This document shows positions 21,137-31,934 of a stretch of 40,114 nt of DNA, in pieces (position 1 is the stretch's first letter; each line of letters starts with the position of its first letter). The position numbers and the translations under genes are program-made. The stretch comes from Priapulus caudatus (Eukaryota; Priapulida; Priapulimorpha; Priapulimorphida; Priapulidae), in the NCBI RefSeq assembly GCF_000485595.1, contig NW_014577089.1, forward strand, positions 220,048 to 260,161, written 5' to 3'. The notes below the pieces were generated by a model, which worked only from the letters and a program-made list of their open reading frames with translations, made no database searches and was not told where the DNA came from.

Positions 21137-21490
21137 GACAGGGTGCGAAATTAACGGGAGTCCGGAGTCAAATACTCCCTGATTTACGGTCGGACTCCCT
21201 AATTTGACATATGCAGGAGTCCGTGTGACTCCCTGAAAATCTTGCCATACTAACTAGTTCGTTCCGGAGCACGGCCTCGCGGAATTACTGTATTTTTTTA
21301 GCTAATGTCCAAAGAAACTTTGGCAGACGTGCAACTGCATGAATCTTAAAAATAAGCACATGCGTTATTCTTAATATCTTTCATTTTGAACCTCAGACTG
21401 CGGACTCCCTCATTTTGCTGCGAACTCCCTCTTTTTGAGGGTAGGGAGTACGTTGGACTCCCTTGTTCAAAAGTTAATTTATACCCCTGT
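21137..21490. mobile_element. hAT-like MITE, about 350 bp
   Basis: The left end CAGGGTGCGAAATTAACGG and right end GTTAATTTATACCCCTG are imperfect inverted repeats of the hAT type. TTGTGA occurs immediately outside both ends, a partial 8-bp-class target duplication. The interior repeats GGACTCCCT/GGAGTCC words in both orientations. No transposase is present. Confidence 0.7.
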
Positions 21491-21507
21491 TGTGAGAACG
21501 ACTGGCA

Positions 21508-21574
21508 TTAGATACAATAATGTGACCTAACACAGAGTTGGGTTAGGCTATGTTGCATTACATTATTGTATCTA
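21508..21574. repeat. Imperfect hairpin next to the hAT-like MITE
   Basis: TAGATACAATAATGTGACCT on the left pairs with ATTACATTATTGTATCTA on the right, and inner CCTAAC/GTTAGG words also pair. Probably a small foldback element; non-coding. Confidence 0.6.
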
Positions 21575-23190
21575 GACTGGCTTAAACTTGCATAATTATT
21601 TGATTCAAACACACAAACATCCTATAAATAACTAAACTTAACATAACAAACCCTTTACTATAACCTATAATTAATATATAAATGTATGCACTTTTATGCC
21701 ATTTGCTTGAGTACTGAGAGTAGCAAGAACTACTAGTATTAGTAATAACTCTTAAAACTATGGAAGAACATTTATTTACATTGCTACAGAACCACGTTTT
21801 TAAACAGGGTGCTTCGATCGCAGCAAAAATATAAGTTATTATAACCTATAGTTGTCACTCGCAGAAGGGACTATATATATATTGGTTACTCAGCCCCCTA
21901 ACGACGTAGGTTACCTACTCCCCCGAGTGTTCAACAGCCTAGGCTTACAGCTAACTGGAAAAATTTTGTTCAATTTCTAAAGTACAGTTATCATAAGTCA
22001 CGTGCACTACAGTACAGAGTAGGCCTATATTGGTCTAAAGTTACTTGACCCCTGTCACTACATTATTACATATAATTACAAATTAACGAGGAATAGGTCT
22101 AGCACTTCATAAATGCAAATTCAGCATATTATTTATCCCACATGATCATGTAGGGCCTACCGCTGTGTGCATAGCTGTGATAGAGTAATACGGGTAAATA
22201 GGGTTGGCTGTCTAATCACGTGCAAGTTGCTAGTGCCTAGTGGTACTAGTAGTAGTTCACCAGTAGTGCGTCACGGTGAAAGCGCTTTGGCACTTGAACT
22301 CGGCGCCGCTCGTTTAGTATGTAAATGATTTTCGGTACTGCGCGCCGCAGTCGTTGATGTTTTGTACTTGGAATCTGATCAATCTCTCGTTCTAAATTAC
22401 CGTACTACTTTAAATTAAAACAACAAACAGTATAACTACATTATATAAGCATGTTAAGCGATAAAGAAAGTACACAATACATACGTAAGGATATGTACAC
22501 ACGCTGAAGACTACCTTCTTCCTTCAAACTATTCGTCGTGTATATTTCACGACGCGTCTCTGAACTCCTGTGTTGCGTTTATTTCCACAAGATGGGTACC
22601 CTACAGTGGTAATAAGACCGTGTACAACGGAAATCGAGAGACAGGTACCAGTCTAGTATCAGCTACCCCCCTCCCACCCCCACTCGGCATAGTCATCCGC
22701 TAGGGGAAGCTCTGCTGAGACAAGAGAGCAGGCTGAAAATTGTGAAGAAATGTTGATTTCGTGTGGTTTAATCATAGATATAAATAGAAGAATATCTATA
22801 TCTATGGTTTAATCAAAATTACCTTTTCCAACGCTTACAACGTTGTAGGTACTCCTGAGCTTATTGGTAATGACCTTTGGGTAAGCATATATAGGAAACA
22901 ATCAATAGGACTTCGGTTATCCATTTCAAGCATTTGTGTCAGCTCCAGCCGAAGTCACGTGGGGACAACAAATTTAATGAACATGCATGAACATGAACTT
23001 GAACTTTGAAGTAAACATGATGATGAAGTAGGCATAATGACTAATGAATGAGTAGGCCTAATGTACTAATGTCGGCCGGGTAATGATGTCTTGATGATGA
23101 AGTGCGTTGCTGTTGGGTGCTCAGGCACACGCACGCACGCACGAACGCACGCATGCACGCGCGCACACACGCGTATATGCGCCTTATTAT
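21575..23190. other. Spacer with microsatellite
   Basis: No exon supported. A short inverted repeat (CATAGATATA...TATATCTATG) lies at about 22770-22820. An (ACGC)n microsatellite is at 23126-23170 directly before the TIR element. Confidence 0.5.
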
Positions 23191-23925
23191 TAGCTCACCT
23201 TGACATCGGCAAGCTGAGCTATTGCCATGGATCGTCGTCCGTCGTCCGTTCGTCCGTCCGTCAACATTTGGCTACGGTCAACGATAACTCAGGAACCGTT
23301 TGACCCACATGTTTGAAATTGGGTATAGTTGTTACTGCTATGCTCCCATATTGAACGTCCAATTTTGGAGCACGCCAGTCGACGTACTTTCGAGCCACGG
23401 CAATTTTTTGGCAAAAATGGGAATTGCCATTAGTCAGTTCAGGTTTAACGGATTTTGCTCATTTTTGGTATGTGAATGAATAAGGGCTAGGAGTTTTGAT
23501 ATTTAAAAAAAAATTATGCAAATTAGGTAGGTTTTGGTAATTATATAGCATATTATATAGACACGATAACAGATAACAGTCTGTGGTGTCAGTCTGGTTC
23601 ATTTTACAAGATTTCATTGACAATATCTTTAATGCAAAATTGGTATTTCTTCTCCACCCTGCCGATAAAACGTCTATAGTAGAGTAAAGTTTTACAAAAC
23701 ATGTCGGAACGCAGCATTTAACCTATTTATTTCGAATGCCATTGCTAAGAAACACCAAAGCGGGTATAGCGCCATCTACCGTCACAAATTGTGATTTATT
23801 TTGGTTTATAAATTATTATTGCGATATACAGATGGCAATCGTTTCTATAATGTACGTCGATGGTTGCTCAATTAAAACTGACTTCTTCTCAATCACTCAT
23901 TTGTGTCCTTTTTTCTGGTGAGCTA
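23191..23925 (+). mobile_element. TAGCTCACC-type TIR element, copy 1
   Basis: It begins TAGCTCACCTTGACATCGGC and ends GGTGAGCTA, giving short terminal inverted repeats with TA outermost. Near the left end it has the CCGTCGTCCGTTCGTCCGTCCG tract (shown here only as a motif of repeated CGTC/CCGT). It is non-coding and related to two inverted copies downstream. Family name not assigned; behaves like a MITE. Confidence 0.75.
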
Positions 23926-23993
23926 CAGTGTCATTGACACTTTCATTATTAATACTAATACTAGTACTAGTAGTCTAGTAGTAGTAATAGATC

Positions 23994-24080
23994 GATGTAA
24001 TATAGCTCTAGTAACTATAGCCCGCGTACAGTTGCCGCTGGCTGTACGCGGGCTATAGTTACTAGAGCTAGATGTAATAT
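23994..24080. mobile_element. Perfect 29-bp-arm hairpin with 10-bp flanking direct repeats
   Basis: The arms at 24003-24031 and 24042-24070 are exact inverse complements (outer TAGCTCTAGTAACTATAGCC, inner CGCGTACAG), with a 10-base loop TTGCCGCTGG. The direct repeat GATGTAATAT occurs at 23994-24003 and 24071-24080, consistent with a target-site duplication. It could be a tiny foldback transposon or a structured RNA. Confidence 0.75.
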
Positions 24081-25950
24081 GAATTATAACGGCTATCGCG
24101 ATTCTTTTAGTAATGAGCACTAACCACAACATTTCAACAAATTGCAGTGACCATGATTACTGATTAGTAATTTCTGATATCTGACTAAAAAAATATTAAC
24201 AGTATAACGATGCTACTAGTACTAGTGTCATAATATCAAGAGTGTCATAATATAAAGGAGTATGACTCGCTGGAAACACAAGACGGTCAACATTTCCATG
24301 CCCTAGTTTGAGTTATTATGTGAAACTCAATAAAAATGACATCAGAAGTAGCATTGTACAATCCACTTACCCTCACACTTTACCTTGTATCGATACCTAT
24401 TCTTATTATGCTGTTGTCGTTTCGAACGTCAGACATGGTTTTAGTCGTTCACCTGGTCAAGTGGCAGGCATTCCCGGCCGATGCAAGTAAACAATTGGCA
24501 GCTTGTGGTGAGACGCTGTTGACGAGGTTCGGCAAGTATTTGAAACCTGCAAATACTCGCGAGCTCACATTGTAAAAACTTCCAAAATGTCACTAAAACG
24601 AAAGCTTATTACGATTCACGAATAATTATTTTCTATAACTATGTCATACGACATCCGTTTATCTGCACTCGCAGCCGTGGCATGGGTCAAAGCCAGCAGT
24701 CAAAGCCCACTACTAATAAGCGAGTTCGTATCTCGTGCGTGCAAGGAATCATGGGATTTGTCAAATGTCATTCGGGATAAACAAAGCGTTGCTAGTGGTC
24801 GCGAACGCATTGCTGTATAAACTGTATACACTAGCTGAAACCCGCGCTACGCTACGCACGGGCTTAGTGACTGTGATGCATGTGTTACCATGCAGTGCAG
24901 TAGTGTTATGTGTAAGGTGTTATATGTAGAGTTTAGTTGTTGCACATGTTTGTTTTTTATGGTTGAGATGTCAATACAAATACATGTGCAATCCTGCTTA
25001 CACGTAACACATTAACCATTTGTTTGGCAAGTACACAGTGAAATACACACACCCACACAGAAATGTTTTATTGCATGCTATGTACTGGTTGATAATACGG
25101 ACTCCAAAGTTAGAATATAGATAGATGTGAATGGTTATAACGTAAACGTTATAACGTAAATGTTTCCACTGTGTGTGGACCAGGTAATATTGCGTGGTTG
25201 TGATCACTTATTTCTACGCATGTTTGCACTCTGTGCGGACGCCGTAATATTACGTGCCTTGTGATCGGACCGCTTGTGACAGATCGGTGTTCACGACACT
25301 CGTACACTGTACAGCATTGCAGACTTCCAAAAAAAAATCTGTACAATACTATTTCTCTGATGAAATTCAACTTGTACATCTCATATGGGAAACTATGGCC
25401 AAATAGCTACTGAATATTTAACTTCCTTATTACATGGTTATTTCTACCTACATTATGGGGCTTACACAAATCTCAGACACACAGACAGTCACACAGAACA
25501 GAGATACAAAGAACAACACGAAATTGAAACCTGTTGATACACAACGAAATACAAACAGAACGAAAACAAAACAGCGCCCCCTATTTTCAGGCAAATGCTT
25601 ACATTTTTTTTGTCTTTTTTAAGACCGAACAAACGGTTTTCAACCGAGTATAGTTTAGAACCCGTCCCGTGTACTCATCGATCTCTTCTGTATATTTGGC
25701 ACTATTTGGATCCAAACTGACGGAGCCTTTCATTAACATACATACATACAACATTCGCCAAATTATAGTAAGATGTGTGTATTGGGCGGAACGCTGTGTA
25801 AAAATAACGTTTTCGGTCTGAGTTTTCGTCTTATATGGATGTAGATTGATATGTATGTATTTCTATGGCTACAACTACATAATAAGAAGACAGAAGATGT
25901 ATCTATACAAGGTAAAGTGTGAGAGTAAAATGTAATAAATCATATGTAAT
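24081..25950. other. Spacer between inverted arms
   Basis: 24215-24306 is an inverted copy of 25951-26045 (both carry GTCATAATAT and CATTTCCATGCCCTAG). 25130-25260 holds loose duplicates: GTTATAACGTAA twice, and two about 75-base units with GGTAATATTGCGTG/CGTAATATTACGTG. No exon supported. Confidence 0.5.
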
Positions 25951-26154
25951 CTAGGGCATGGAAATGTTGAATTTCCTGTGTTTCGAGTGAGTGATACTGA
26001 TATGCTCTTCTAATAGTTCTATATTATGACACTCCTGCAACTAGTACTACTACTGCTGATGGTGCTGCTGCTACTGCTCCTGCTACTACTAACTACTAGT
26101 ACTACTAATAATAATAATAACACCATACTCGCTGACTAAATTTCAGGATACATG
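25951..26154 (-). mobile_element. Flank of a Merlin-type element copy, cut by the assembly gap
   Basis: Read on minus, this stretch matches 30721-30910 on plus, including CATGTATCCTGAAATTTAG, TCAGCGAGTATGGTGTTATT, a TAG/CAG triplet microsatellite and AATATAGAACTATTAG. At 30729 the same sequence leads directly into the transposase frame on the other strand. Here it stops at the gap. Confidence 0.6.
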
Positions 26155-26164
26155 NNNNNNNNNN
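26155..26164. other. Assembly gap (10 N)
   Basis: Ten N residues. The true length is unknown; homologous sequence elsewhere suggests that real sequence is missing here. Confidence 0.99.
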
Positions 26165-26182
26165 GAAAGTGTCAATGACACT

Positions 26183-26776
26183 GTTAGCTTCACCACAAAA
26201 AAGGACACAAATGACGTGAGTGAGAAGAAGTCAGTTTTTAATTGTGAGGCAACATCGACCGTTACATTATAGAAACGAAAGAGTATGATATATGGTTGGA
26301 AACGGTTCCTATTACTCTCTGACTAATGTATGTGTAATTTTTTACGTGAAATGAAAAATATTATATATAAATTATAAATAATTGTATCAACCAAAATGAT
26401 CAAATTTATGACGGTAACAATGGCGCTATACAGCTTTGATGTTTACCCTTAGCATAAATCCCTTATTATCATAATCAATAAATAAGTATAATATAATAGA
26501 TAGCTATTCAATATAACTATGTTGCATCTAGCAGGAATTTTTCTATGTAAAGATATTGGTCAATGAAATCTTGAAAACGAAAGCAGACAAAGTGTGACAC
26601 CACAGAACTGTTTGTTATCTTGCATTGTTTATTATAATCATGCTATATACTAATTGTTAAACCACTCCGGCCCCAACCTAATTTGCATAATTTTTTTTAA
26701 AACTATCAAAATCCCATAGCCTCTCATATTCTTATCACATACCACCAAAATAGTGAGCAAATCCGTTGACAACATG
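26183..26776 (-). mobile_element. TAGCTCACC-type TIR element, copy 2 (truncated)
   Basis: Reverse-orientation copy starting TTAGCTTCACC and sharing AAGGACACAAATGA, the ATTTGCATAATTTTTTTT segment and the CATACCA...GAGCAAATCCGTTGA segment with the other copies. It breaks off near 26776, lacking the CCGTCCGT-rich end. The 18 bases before it (GAAAGTGTCAATGACACT) also match, inverted, the sequence after copy 1. Confidence 0.7.
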
Positions 26777-26804
26777 CGCTACCTGCGTAATCACTGAACC
26801 TATA

Positions 26805-26985
26805 CCAAGTGACATATCTGTGTATCAAGTACTCCTTTGTACCAAGAGCATATATGGTGAGTATCGATAGCATACCTGGTGATATACCTAAGATAGCATA
26901 TCTGGTGAGTATACCTCAACGATACTATACCTGTGATATACCAGTACATACCTGGTGACGTATACCACAACCGGATTACAACTAC
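26805..26985. repeat. Degenerate ATACCTGGTGA tandem repeat
   Basis: The words CATACCTGGTGATATACC, CATATCTGGTGAGTATA and TACCTGGTGACGTATACC recur at irregular steps of about 25-35 bases between element copies 2 and 3. Confidence 0.7.
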
Positions 26986-27226
26986 GTGTGGTATAGAATT
27001 ATGGATATAGAAGTAGCGCATCATGAAGGTGGCGATCGTGGTGTGTTGGATCGACTGCTGCAACACTCATTCACACCAGAATTCTGGCCGCAATCATTGC
27101 TAGGGGTCTGGCATGCCCCCCCCGCGGCTCGCCTGGAAAAGAATTTGATTCTGAGATGCAATTTCCTGCATTCTGAGGGTCAAAAATGATAATAAATTTA
27201 ACAAATCGAAGAGTGTCATACACTGC

Positions 27227-28014
27227 TAGCCTCACCACAAAAAAAGGACACCAATCGAGTGAGTAAGAAGAAATCAGGTTTTAATTGCACGCAAACCATC
27301 GACGTACATTATTGTGTAGAAAGAAAAAACGATTTGCCATCTGTATATCGCCAATAATATATTTATAAACCAAAATGAATCACAATTTGTGAGCCGTAGA
27401 TGGCGCTCATACGCTCGCTGTGTAGTGATGGCGCTTTGAAATACTTAGGTTATGGCTCGTTCCGACATGTTGGGTTTGTAAATCTGTTTACTCTAATATT
27501 AGACGTTTTATCGGTCAGAGCTGGACGAGCGAAGATACCAATTTTGCATTTAAGGATATTGGTCAATGAATCTTGATAAAACGAACCAGACGAGTGTGAC
27601 ACCACAGACTGTTTGTGTTTATCAAGTAATTATGCTACATATAATATGCGCCCGAATCGCCTACCTAATTTGCATAATTTTTTTTTTAAAATATCAAACC
27701 CCTAGCCTTATTTCATTCACCATACCAAAACATGAGCAAAATCTGTTGAACCGACTGACTAAATGGCAATTCCCATTTTGCCAAAAAATTGCCGTGGCTC
27801 GAAAGTACGCGGACTGGCGTGCTTTCAAATAGGACGTTCCAAGTATGGGGAGCGCCATACGCATAACAACTACACGCATTTCACATGTGGGTTCAAACGG
27901 TTCCTGAAGTTATCGTTGACCGGAACCAATGTTGACCGGACGGACGAGCCGACGGAGTACGACGGACGACGACCCATGGCAAATAGCTCAACTTGACGAT
28001 GTCAAGTTGAGGCT
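27227..28014 (-). mobile_element. TAGCTCACC-type TIR element, copy 3 (near full length)
   Basis: Reverse-orientation copy bounded by TAGCCTCACC on the left and GTTGAGGCTA on the right, containing ACGGACGACGACCCATGGCA and GCCAAAAAATTGCCGTGGC that match copy 1 in reverse. Length about 788 bases. Non-coding. Confidence 0.75.
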
Positions 28015-28116
28015 AAAAATTGGTGCTATTTGGTGCATTCCAAGCTTTTCTGGACACATTGTACTGGAGACTCTTAATCATTTTCAAGTTGTCAAAAGTT
28101 TACGTCAGCCGGAGGG

Positions 28117-28208
28117 CAGTGTTTTGAGATAAATTTCTGTGGTGGCGGCCTGAGAATTTTGACGGCGAGGTGGCCGCCTCGACTCGTATAAATGCAGGGG
28201 AAACACTG
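28117..28208. mobile_element. 92-bp hAT-like MITE
   Basis: The ends CAGTGTTTTGAG and GGGGAAACACTG are inverted and match the widespread hAT-type CAGTGTTTCCC terminus. The interior is GC-rich with GGCGGCC...GGCCGCC inverted words. No target duplication is obvious. Confidence 0.65.
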
Positions 28209-29539
28209 TCAATGCGCTCTGTCCATTTGGTCATGACAGCAGAGAGCTGGAGAGCAACAAACCACTCCCACTGAACAGAAGCCACACATCAGCTCTGCAA
28301 AAGAGACTAGCAAAGCCAGCATCTTTCATTTCATCAGAATACAGTGTCCTAAAATGTGTAGTCCGAAGAGTTTTGACAAAAAAAAGTATTTAAAAGTATT
28401 TATGCATGAAAAAAGTATAAAAAGTACATTTTCTTAAAAAAAGTGGCAGCACTGAGAATCATTAGCACAATTTCAATTATATCCATAGACAAGAACCGAC
28501 AGTAAAAAAAAGGCAATTTTTCATTATTGTATGCATTTTCGAATGCCAATATACCTGCAAGTTCTTAGCATGGTTAGATTGCAGAGAAGCTTGTCCTCCC
28601 TACATTGCTGCTGCCATCTGGTGTATTGGTGACTGATCATTCAAGTCCTTGTCTATTACGAAATATGTGGCAAAAAGAAGATATAGTATCTTGTAGGAAA
28701 AGTAATTGCTCTCCCACTGACACATGTTAAAATCTTCACTTCATGCGATGAATTATTGTTATATACGGTTCTTGTTAACTTATTAACAGCAGGTAATTTG
28801 AACATGATAGCACGGGTAACAGTGTTTTTTCGGCTACGACGGTTAGTGCGACGCGAAGCCCTGGCCTAGGGGGGTTCGGGGCATGCACCCCGGAAAAAAA
28901 TATTCTGATTTGACCCCAAACAGCCTATTTTGATGGCGTATGGTGTTCTAGATTTTTGGTGGTAGATGAGGAAAATATATGCCTATTAAGTAATCTAGTA
29001 TAAAAAGAAAAAATCAATAAAATTGTGTTTAAATATTTTACCGCCTTTTAGTGGGAGTTTCTTCTCAAATTGAAAGGCCGGGTAAACAAATTGCGGATAG
29101 GCCTCGGTAAAAGATAACGGTTACCGTGCTATTAACAAGAACCCTTGTATATTAAAAATGCTAATTAGTATAATTTTAATGTAAATAAATTGCAAAAAGT
29201 ACTTACAATATAACTTTATCTAACATAGCAATTTTAGTCCTTTTACTTTCAGCTTTTTTGTGATGCCATACTTTTTTCTGGTAGTTTATATACTCTGGTT
29301 CCATATTAATAGCAGAAATTATAGATTCTACTTTGCTACTAATTCGCCATTAAACAGCAACACTGTAAATACGGTCATGGATCGATGCAATAGAATTGGT
29401 TTGAAAATCAAAGCAGATCTCACTGACGCCTGGTAAATAATTTCTCATTGCTAGCCAAAGGAACTGAATACTATTTGAGGAACCTCCCAACGTGTTTTTA
29501 GGCTACAAATTAGGCAAAAATACAGTCTAACAGGCGTAC
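28209..29539. other. AT-rich spacer, no supported gene
   Basis: Contains an AAAAAGTAT-rich stretch at 28376-28450 that recurs at about 31355-31415 and 33225-33315 next to GTGGCAGCACTG/GTAGCAACACTT, suggesting a dispersed degenerate repeat. 28860-28900 has a GGGGGGTTCGGGGCATGCAC motif similar to 31076-31100. No exon found. Confidence 0.5.
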
Positions 29540-30030
29540 CAGTGTTTATGCCCCTGGTGGAGGGGCATTCCCATTGTTAAAGGTACTGGGGACAGGTAGG
29601 GTGCTGGACAGGGTATATTTTCCGAACATCATTATTGGACACAGGGTATATTTTCCGAGACATCATCTCATTATTGGCACAGGCGTATCTTAGATACACC
29701 ACCCATCAAGCGATATTGTACATTAATTGGCCCAAACCAACAATTTGGGCCAATATTCACCAGGCCAATATCTGGACCAATATGGCAGTATTGCGGCATA
29801 CCGGCCCAATATTGGCCAAAACAATTGGCGCCAATATCACCAGGCTGATATTGGACCCATTATCTCCCCTATATTGACAGAGACAGGACATAACCGAACA
29901 TGTGCAATATTACAACACGGCGTATACTTTTTAGTGCTAGTATACTTGGGACAGGGTGTATGTTAGGGGTGCAAAGCGGGTTTGCGACAGGGTCAGGTTT
30001 TCAAGGTTCCCGAGGCACCCCCCTACCCAG
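29540..30030 (+). mobile_element. CCAATATTGG-rich repeat element, copy 1
   Basis: Contains CATTCCCATTGTTAAAGGTA, two copies of ACAGGGTATATTTTCCGA, then a cluster of GGCCAATATT/CCAATATTGG palindromic words, ending in a C-rich tract (GAGGCACCCCCC). It matches 34240-34745 in reverse over most of its length. Confidence 0.75.
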
Positions 30031-30195
30031 TTCTGAGGCGAATTGCTTCTCCGGGGTTTAATGCTAGGCTCTTAGTCTTACACGTCTCCAATAGCGTTTT
30101 AGAGCAGATACAGGTTATGTACACTATTCGCTAGACAAAATTAGTATCATATTATGAATAGCTTATAAATGAAAACTAACCTTCTTATGCGTTTA

Positions 30196-30729
30196 CATTG
30201 GCTCCACATTGCCTCCACGTTCTGTGTGTGGACTCCCGTCACAGGATCGGCGAAATGGAGCGAATGGTTCACCGCGCCGTAGCAAATGGTTCACCGTGCC
30301 ATGGCAAAAACCATTCACTCGCAAAGGGTGGTACGCCGACCATTCGTCGGTATAGATCGTTGTACCTGGAATAGATACAGAATATACATTAAAACGTATG
30401 ACTTCCAATAAACTGTTATGCTTATCCATTATATGCGCGACCAGTCAGCTACTAATATAGAAACACAACTTGCCAATGTGTCTTGCTAATGTGCCAAAGT
30501 GACATGTGTACCAACAATAAATGGATTTGTGTAAACGGGCTGTGTCCGTACCCAAATCTATCGATGACAGAGTCAGTGGCATTAGGGTTGCAGAATTCCT
30601 CTGGCGTACTGGGGCGAGGAAACGTGGAATGCATCTCCCTATCAATTTCCCCCAGTACCAGTGGTTTTGCAGGAGCTGCCCTCTGCTATATTAGCACCTG
30701 CCAAACAGTGATTCGTCTACTTCAACCAT
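30196..30729 (-). pseudogene. Merlin/ISXO2-type transposase remnant (DNA transposon)
   Basis: On minus, the order of motifs is that of an ISXO2-like DDE transposase: MVEVDESLFGRC, then NHWYWGKL, CIPRFLAPVRQRNSA, TTIYTDEWSAYHPL, GFCHGTVNH and finally DPVTGVHTQNVEAMW. These correspond to the first and second catalytic Asp regions and the final Glu (QNVE) in this family. The gene is dead: an in-frame stop follows GRC, frames change between motifs, about 190 bases of unrelated sequence separate CIPRF...NSA from TTIYTD, and a 22-bp tandem duplication at 30260-30303 shifts the frame before DPVTG. Only part of the protein remains. Confidence 0.8.
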
Positions 30730-30910
30730 GTATCTGAAATTTAGTCAGCGAGTATGGTGTTATTATTATTAGTAGTAGTAGTTAGCAGCACCATCAGCAG
30801 TAGCAGCAGTACTTATGCGCCAGTAGCAGCAGTTCAGCCAGTTAAGCAGCAGCACCTATCGAGCAGTAGTAGTAACTAGTTGCCAGGAGTTGTTCAATAA
30901 TATAGAACTA
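30730..30910 (-). mobile_element. Upstream flank of the Merlin remnant with triplet microsatellite
   Basis: Adjoins the transposase frame and contains a TAG/CAG triplet tract. It is the inverted counterpart of 25951-26154 and probably belongs to the same transposon or its insertion target. Confidence 0.5.
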
Positions 30911-31796
30911 TTAGGCCTACTCAGTATACAGGGGCCGTGTACAGGATTCCTGTACGCACGAGGGGGGGGGGGCTCTACACCATAAACCCAAACTTGCCGA
31001 GCACACACGAAGAGGGGGGCTGGTCTTCCAATTTTTGAAACTTACGACCCCCATTCATTTCAAAAAAATTCCGGAGGGAGCATGCCCCCGGACCCCCCTA
31101 GCTGGCCAAGAAGCACCTGCACTGCTTGCTTTGCTAGGACCTCGAAACACACCACAAAAAATTTATCGCTTCACAGACTTTTATGGCCAAGGGATTGAAA
31201 TATGCCAAACTGAGGGTTCAAGAGATAACTCCTCATGACGTTGCACACATCATTCCTGAAGCTTGTTTACATGCTGCACATAAGCTATAATATATTCGGT
31301 AATAAGGTATAAGGTAACAAGTGACTACAAATCATGGTAGGTTGATGCAAATTTATACGTTTTTAATACTTTTTTATGCAATTTTTATACTTTTTTTGTA
31401 ATATCCTGAGTGGCAGCACTGGATTCTGCTTAAATAATTTCTCATTATTTTCCGCACAGCAAGAGTGATGGCAATACCTGGTAACCTAATAATGGTAAAC
31501 CTGTCATGTTCTTTGATATGCGTAATATATTATAGTTCGTATTATACGTACATGTGCATGCAACTCACAGTGTATGCAGGGATTTTAGTCGTATGTAAAG
31601 CAGAAGTAGTGATACTAAATGAGCATGTAATAAGTTCCTATCTACGCGCATATATTAATGCTTAACGTCTTCTTCTGAGTATGTGACTGAGAAGTTAGTC
31701 AATATGTAAGTCTGAGCTTGTATCAGACCTCCAGCCACAGTCACCTAATGAAACTGCAATTGTCACTTACAGAGTATGCACATCTTATGTACAGGT
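30911..31796. other. Spacer, no supported gene
   Basis: A G9 run occurs at 30963-30971. Includes the GGAGCATGCCCCCGGACCCC motif (31078-31097) also seen in related form near 28870, and a further AAAAAGTAT-type stretch. No exon supported. Confidence 0.45.
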
Positions 31797-31934
31797 TTAG
31801 GGAAAATGCATTGCTTGTAATGTACATGCATGTGTTGTTATCCAGGTGGCATACGTCGACTTCAGGAGTGCGCCATGATGCACCTCTTGCTGAGTGGAAT
31901 CTTCATCAAGACAGTTGGTGCCGTGGTCGTAGTT
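31797..31934 (-). CDS. Gene B candidate terminal exon
   Basis: After an acceptor CTCTGGCTAG on minus, a frame of 45 codons begins NYDHGTNCLDEDSTQQEVHH and ends AMHFP before TAA. It lies on the same strand and downstream of the two secure JmjC exons, and the opening Tyr-Asp fits the short hydrophilic tail that follows the last strand in some proteins of this type. The exon that should connect it (carrying the second metal-binding His) was not found, so the phase cannot be tested. A plus-strand frame ending QLKRDLWQELCRRAF overlaps it and is an alternative reading. Confidence 0.25.
   Translation of the reverse strand, partial: NYDHGTNCLDEDSTQQEVHHGALLKSTYATWITTHACTLQAMHFP

Noticed and set aside
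22585-22615. Possible first exon ATGGGTACCCTACAGTG followed by GTAATAAG on plus
   Set aside because: Only a few codons, with no downstream exon to test phase; not reportable as a gene.
24800-24870. Hairpin CCCGCGCTACGCTACGCACGGG as an RNA gene
   Set aside because: A short imperfect inverted repeat only; no tRNA or other RNA-gene pattern could be built around it.
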